This document shows, one piece after another, positions 60,682-64,000 of a stretch of 64,000 bases of DNA. Positions within the stretch are counted from its first letter, which is position 1; the number at the start of each line of letters is the position of its first letter. The notes beneath the pieces are model-generated. The model was given only the letters and a program-made list of their open reading frames with translations. It did not search any database and was not told the DNA's origin. A program made the position numbers and the translations under genes. The DNA is taken from assembly GCA_944391065.1 (NCBI GenBank), contig CALXSH010000004.1:1-64000 (forward strand). The letters run 5' to 3'. The stretch is from an uncultured Kiritimatiellota bacterium (GTDB lineage: Bacteria; Verrucomicrobiota; Kiritimatiellia; RFP12; DVOR01).

Positions 60682-62243
60682 TGGATGAGCGGGAAGCCAA
60701 ACTTTACAGAAACCGGCTCCGTGACCTGGAGGATGACGGTCTCGGCGGAACGACGGCCGTCATGCCGCCGCTGCCGCGCCGGAAGACCTCCAATCCCCGC
60801 CGCCTGCTGGTCCAGACCTTCTTGGCCATGATTTTCATCGGCGGCGCCCTGCTCTGCACGCCGTGGTCGCAGCTCAGCGGCCGTTGGGCCTGGGATATCG
60901 CCGGGAAGCCCTTCAGCTGGTCCGTCTTCTGGCAGGCCATCATCGACAATCTTTTTATGGCCACCTCGGCCTCCTGCGTGACGGGCCTGACGGTCGTCAC
61001 GCCGACCCATTACTATTCCGATTTCGGCATGGTCGTGCTCTTCCTGCTGATTCAGCTGGGCGGCATCGGCATCATGACTCTCAGCACGCTGCTGATCTAT
61101 CTGCTGATGGGGCGCCTCTCGGCGCGCGACGAAGCCGGCATCATGCTGACCTCCGGCGCGCAGAGCACCCCCAGTGCCAGCGAACTGCTGAAGAAGACGG
61201 TCCGCTATGCCTTCTTCTTTGAGTCTCTCGGCGCCGTCGTGCTCTTCAGCCGCTACTATTTCACCCATGGCATGGCCTTCGGAAAGAGCTGGTGGTACGC
61301 CACCTACCATGCCGTCAGCGCCTTCTGCAATGCCGGTATCTCCCTCCATCCAGAGAATCTCGTGGCGATGCAGGATGACAAGGTCTATATGCTGGTCATC
61401 GCGTTTCTTGTCACCGTCGGCGGCCTGGGCTTCCTGGTTTTGGCCAATCTCAGCCGCTACCGCTTCTGGAAGCGCGATATCCGGCAGCGCGGCCATGTCT
61501 CGCTCCAGTCCCGCATCGTCCTCTGGTCCACGCTGGGCTGCGTCGGTATCGGCACGCTGCTCTTTCTGATCTTTGAATGGAACGGTCTCCTGGGCGAGAA
61601 CCGCGGTCCTTCCGTGGCCGAATATCTGGTTGCCGGCGACTGGGACGGTGCTTTGTCCGGCGTCATGGAGTGGGGGCACAAAGCCATCGATGCCGTCTGC
61701 CAGACGACTATGTTCCGCACGGCGGGCTTCAACTTCTTCGACCTTGGGCAGGCGACCCAGCAGTCGACCTTCGTGGCAATTCTCGTCATGCTGATCGGCG
61801 GCTCCCCGGCCTCGACGGCCGGCGGCATCAAGACGACCACCGTCGTCATCCTCTATCTGACCATCCGCGCCATGCTCCGCGGCGAACAGGATGTCTGCGT
61901 GCATCACCGCACCATCCCGCCCTCCATCGTGCGCGAGGCCATGGTCATTGTCTTCTTCTATTTTTTCGTCCTGGTCGGCATCTATATGATTCTGCTGACC
62001 ACGGAGCCGGCCATCCTCGCGGAGCATGGGTCGCTCGCCCTCTTCTACGAGGTAACCTCGGCGCTGGGCACCGTCGGCACGAGTATCAATTCGACGGGGT
62101 TGCTGACGCCTTTCGGCCGCGTCGTCATCAGTATCGCGATGTTTCTGGGGCGCGTCGGCCCCATTACCCTGGCCATGGCAGTCTCCATGCGCAATCCCAC
62201 CCCGCGCATCCGTTATCCCGAGGAAAACGTCATCGTAGGCTGA
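60681..62243 (+). CDS. ktrB: Potassium transporter, TrkH/KtrB family
   Basis: A 520-residue protein with four M1-P-M2 repeats. The selectivity loops can be seen as ATSASCVTGLTVV, VSAFCNAGISL, MFRTAGFNFFD and TSALGTVGTSI, each with its conserved Gly. It forms the membrane channel gated by KtrA (54564). Its ATG overlaps the pflA stop. A strong terminator follows at 62284. Confidence 0.93.
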   Translation: MDEREAKLYRNRLRDLEDDGLGGTTAVMPPLPRRKTSNPRRLLVQTFLAMIFIGGALLCTPWSQLSGRWAWDIAGKPFSWSVFWQAIIDNLFMATSASCVTGLTVVTPTHYYSDFGMVVLFLLIQLGGIGIMTLSTLLIYLLMGRLSARDEAGIMLTSGAQSTPSASELLKKTVRYAFFFESLGAVVLFSRYYFTHGMAFGKSWWYATYHAVSAFCNAGISLHPENLVAMQDDKVYMLVIAFLVTVGGLGFLVLANLSRYRFWKRDIRQRGHVSLQSRIVLWSTLGCVGIGTLLFLIFEWNGLLGENRGPSVAEYLVAGDWDGALSGVMEWGHKAIDAVCQTTMFRTAGFNFFDLGQATQQSTFVAILVMLIGGSPASTAGGIKTTTVVILYLTIRAMLRGEQDVCVHHRTIPPSIVREAMVIVFFYFFVLVGIYMILLTTEPAILAEHGSLALFYEVTSALGTVGTSINSTGLLTPFGRVVISIAMFLGRVGPITLAMAVSMRNPTPRIRYPEENVIVG

Positions 62244-62283
62244 CGGATACCTTCCCGCGGCGAAAGCATCTCCCCGAAAGCAG

Positions 62284-62314
62284 AAAAGCGCCCGCCTGAA
62301 CGGCGGGCGCTTTT
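62284..62314. terminator. Bidirectional terminator between ktrB and the tsf operon
   Basis: AAAAGCGCCCGCC pairs with GGCGGGCGCTTTT around TGAAC, giving a 13-bp stem flanked by A- and T-runs on both strands. It ends the ktrB run and the minus-strand rpsB-tsf run. Confidence 0.92.
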
Positions 62315-62339
62315 TTGGGTATACGGCGAAGAAGATCGC

Positions 62340-62435
62340 TTACTTCTTCATGCCGGCGCGGAGGCGAGCCTTGACGCGCTTCGTGTAGGCGAGGCGGCGG
62401 GCACGCTTGGTGCGCTTGCGGAGCTGCTGACCCAT
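62340..62435 (-). CDS. 31-residue Arg/Lys-rich protein
   Basis: A short open frame read on the minus strand: it starts MGQQLRKRTKRARR and ends RLRAGMKK, with 14 Arg or Lys in 31 residues. TAAGGAGA lies 8-15 bases before the ATG, a strong ribosome binding site. It follows tsf by 72 bases in the same direction and precedes the terminator. Composition and context suggest a small ribosome-associated protein, though I recognise no named family. Confidence 0.75.
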   Translation of the reverse strand: MGQQLRKRTKRARRLAYTKRVKARLRAGMKK

Positions 62436-62507
62436 GGGTGGTCTCCTTAAAATAATGGAAGGGCTAAAAAAGGACCGTGCGCGCGGCAACCCGTGCGCAC
62501 GCGGGGA

Positions 62508-63344
62508 TTAGGCCATGCCGAGCTGATAACGGACGAAGCGCTTGACTTCGATCGTGTCGCCGGTCGCCTTCTCGGCAGCCTTGACGATGTCGGTGACGGA
62601 CATCTTGGGCTCCTTGACAAAGGGCTGGTCAATCAGGCAGACCTCGGCAAAGTGCTTCTTCAGCTTGCCCTTGAGGATGCCCTCGATGATGTTGGCCGGC
62701 TTGCCTTCGACCTGGGCGCGGTAGACTTCCTTTTCGCTCTCGATCTCTTCGGCCGGAACTTCGGTCTCGTTGAGATAGCGGGCGCCGGCGGCAGCGGCCT
62801 GGAGGCAGATGTCATGGACGAGCTGGACGAAGGGCTCGGAGGTGACGGTCTCGGGCTTGCCGCAGCCGACCTCGACGAGGACGCCAATCTTGCCGCCCAT
62901 GTGGATGTAGGACTCGATCTTGCCGGTGCCGGTCAGGGCGAAGTGCTTGGCGCGGCGGATCTTGACGTTCTCACCGGTCGCGGCGACCACTTCGGTCACG
63001 CGGGCAGCGTGGGTCTCGGCCAGATTCTCGTCACCCGCGGCGGCGGCAGCGGCGAGTTCCTTGGCGAAGTCCAGGAACTTGTCGGTCTTGGCGACGAAGT
63101 CGGTCTCGCAGTTGAGCTCGACAATGCCGTAGGCGCCGTTTTCGCCGGCGGCGGCGATGATGACGCCCTGCTTGGACTCGCGGTCGGCACGCTTGACCTG
63201 GAGGGCCAGGCCCTTCTCGCGAAGGATCTTGATGGCTTCTTCCATGTTGCCGTCCGTGGTCTGGAGGGCACGCTTGCAGTCCATCATGCCGACGTTGGTC
63301 GCGGCACGAAGGTCATTGATCATCTGAATGGTAATGTTGGCCAT
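62508..63344 (-). CDS. tsf: Translation elongation factor Ts
   Basis: A 278-residue EF-Ts, the nucleotide exchange factor of EF-Tu. The N-terminal ITIQMINDLRAATNVGMMDCK and later VELNCETDFVAKTDKF are signatures. Length matches the bacterial family. I start at the ATG at 63344, preceded by AAAGGAAAG; the upstream frame is rpsB shadow. It follows rpsB by 28 bp, the standard rpsB-tsf order. Confidence 0.96.
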   Translation of the reverse strand: MANITIQMINDLRAATNVGMMDCKRALQTTDGNMEEAIKILREKGLALQVKRADRESKQGVIIAAAGENGAYGIVELNCETDFVAKTDKFLDFAKELAAAAAAGDENLAETHAARVTEVVAATGENVKIRRAKHFALTGTGKIESYIHMGGKIGVLVEVGCGKPETVTSEPFVQLVHDICLQAAAAGARYLNETEVPAEEIESEKEVYRAQVEGKPANIIEGILKGKLKKHFAEVCLIDQPFVKEPKMSVTDIVKAAEKATGDTIEVKRFVRYQLGMA

Positions 63345-63372
63345 GATGCTTTCCTTTCGGGAAATCGGACAA

Positions 63373-64000
63373 TTATTCCGCGGACTCGGAAGCGGCGGCA
63401 GCCTCGGCCTCGGCTTCAGCCTTGGCGGCGGCAACGGCTTCCTGAGCGGCGGCAGCGGCGGCGCGGCGGTTGCTCACCGGAGCGGGCGCGGCGGCCGGCT
63501 TGCGCGCGGCCGGACGGCGGGTGGCCGGACGGCGATCAGGCTTGGCCTCGGCGGACTTGGCGGCGCGCTCGGCCTCGCGTGCGGCGCGCTCTTCGGCGGC
63601 GGCCTTGGTGGCCTCGACGTCGGCGTCCTTCAGGACCTCGGCGAGCTTCTCGACGATCAGCTGGATGCCGCGGACGGAATCGTCGTTGCCGGGGATCACG
63701 TAATCGATCGGATCGGGATCGGCGTTGGAGTCAACGATGGCGACGACGGGGATGCCAAGACGCTTGGCTTCCTTGACGGCGTTGGCCTCGCGGCAGACGT
63801 CGACGATGAAGAGGGCGCCGGGCATGCGGTCCATGTCGGCCACGCCGGTGAGGTTGGTCTCGAGCTTGGCGAGCTCACGGGCCAGAGCGGAGGCTTCCTG
63901 CTTGTGAGCGGAGAGAACGCCGTTGTTGTTGCGGGCCATCGTCTGGATCTGCTGCATGCGGCGGACGGAGCGGCGGATGGTCTGGTTATTGGTCAGCGTG
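63373..64000 (-). CDS. rpsB: Ribosomal protein uS2, 5' end cut by the window
   Basis: The last 208 residues are visible; the gene continues beyond 64000. TLTNNQTIRRSVRRM matches the family's GGTLTN-type segment, and GALFIVDVCREANAVKEAKRLGIPVVAIVDSNADPDPIDYVIPGNDDS is the conserved core (parts quoted in order are continuous in the protein). uS2 binds the 30S body. A C-terminal Ala/Glu/Arg-rich tail of about 80 residues follows the core and is longer than usual. No stop or frameshift is seen. Confidence 0.93.
   Translation of the reverse strand, partial: TLTNNQTIRRSVRRMQQIQTMARNNNGVLSAHKQEASALARELAKLETNLTGVADMDRMPGALFIVDVCREANAVKEAKRLGIPVVAIVDSNADPDPIDYVIPGNDDSVRGIQLIVEKLAEVLKDADVEATKAAAEERAAREAERAAKSAEAKPDRRPATRRPAARKPAAAPAPVSNRRAAAAAAQEAVAAAKAEAEAEAAAASESAE

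Overview
The window looks like a chromosomal segment of a GC-rich, Gram-negative, probably anaerobic bacterium. A Kiritimatiellota or Verrucomicrobia-type (PVC) host is my best guess. Supporting signs are an LpxC-like deacetylase, several glycosyltransferases, type II secretion-like genes, an exosortase fused to EpsI, a MurA with Asp in place of the usual active-site Cys, and a pyruvate-formate-lyase-activating enzyme. The phylum is an inference; no rRNA gene is present to settle it. Genes are densely packed, and neighbours often overlap by 1-14 bases.

Layout. 1-75: the 3' end (domains V and VI) of a group II intron cut by the window edge. 77-5671 (minus): gluQ, then an acyltransferase/dehydratase/phosphopantetheinyl-transferase fusion and a ketosynthase whose key residues are altered. 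5747-10369: a GT8 and a GT4 glycosyltransferase, a transglutaminase-like protein and a polytopic membrane protein. 10370-11367: a decayed insertion sequence with a 22-bp periodic repeat array. 11368-14823: a large secreted protein and pcnB. 14824-20971: a probable control region and gltBD (glutamate synthase). 21114-24979: tRNA-His, then VWA, NYN-nuclease and radical-SAM genes. 24997-31006 (minus): membrane, HAD, Dus, coiled-coil, lipoprotein and glycosyltransferase genes. 31007-31726: a gene-free region with four identical 12-bp palindromes at exact 23-bp spacing. 31727-32470: tandem Gly/Lys tRNA pairs ending in a decayed copy. 32588-38122 (minus): glycosyltransferase, LpxC-like, nucleoside kinase, gspG, gspF. 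38234-44962 (plus): isomerase, priA, two DEAD-box helicases, queD. 44974-45232: a miniature group II intron. 45246-51545 (plus): a cytochrome c protein, a RidA/chorismatase-like protein, ResB/CcsA cytochrome assembly proteins, a UDG-like protein and murA. 51551-55235 (minus): ComEC-like, radical SAM, GNAT, KtrA. 55285-62243 (plus): VWA, membrane protein, exosortase-EpsI, DUF192, GT2, PflA, KtrB. 62340-64000 (minus): rpsB (partial), tsf and an unlisted 31-residue basic protein.

How parts work together. The cytochrome c gene is followed by ResB/CcsA, which would attach its haem. GltB and GltD form glutamate synthase. KtrA and KtrB would form one potassium uptake system although they lie on opposite strands about 5.4 kb apart. 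The exosortase-EpsI protein would process sorting-signal proteins encoded elsewhere.

Regulation visible in the sequence. A recurrent extended -10 element (TGnTAnnnT) precedes many first genes. In several cases it lies 7-10 bases before the ATG with no Shine-Dalgarno sequence, which implies leaderless mRNAs. Two TTAC-N6-GTAA palindromes lie upstream of gltB. The features most worth follow-up are the 23-bp palindrome array, the residue-altered KS/AT pair, the miniature intron and the leaderless start pattern.
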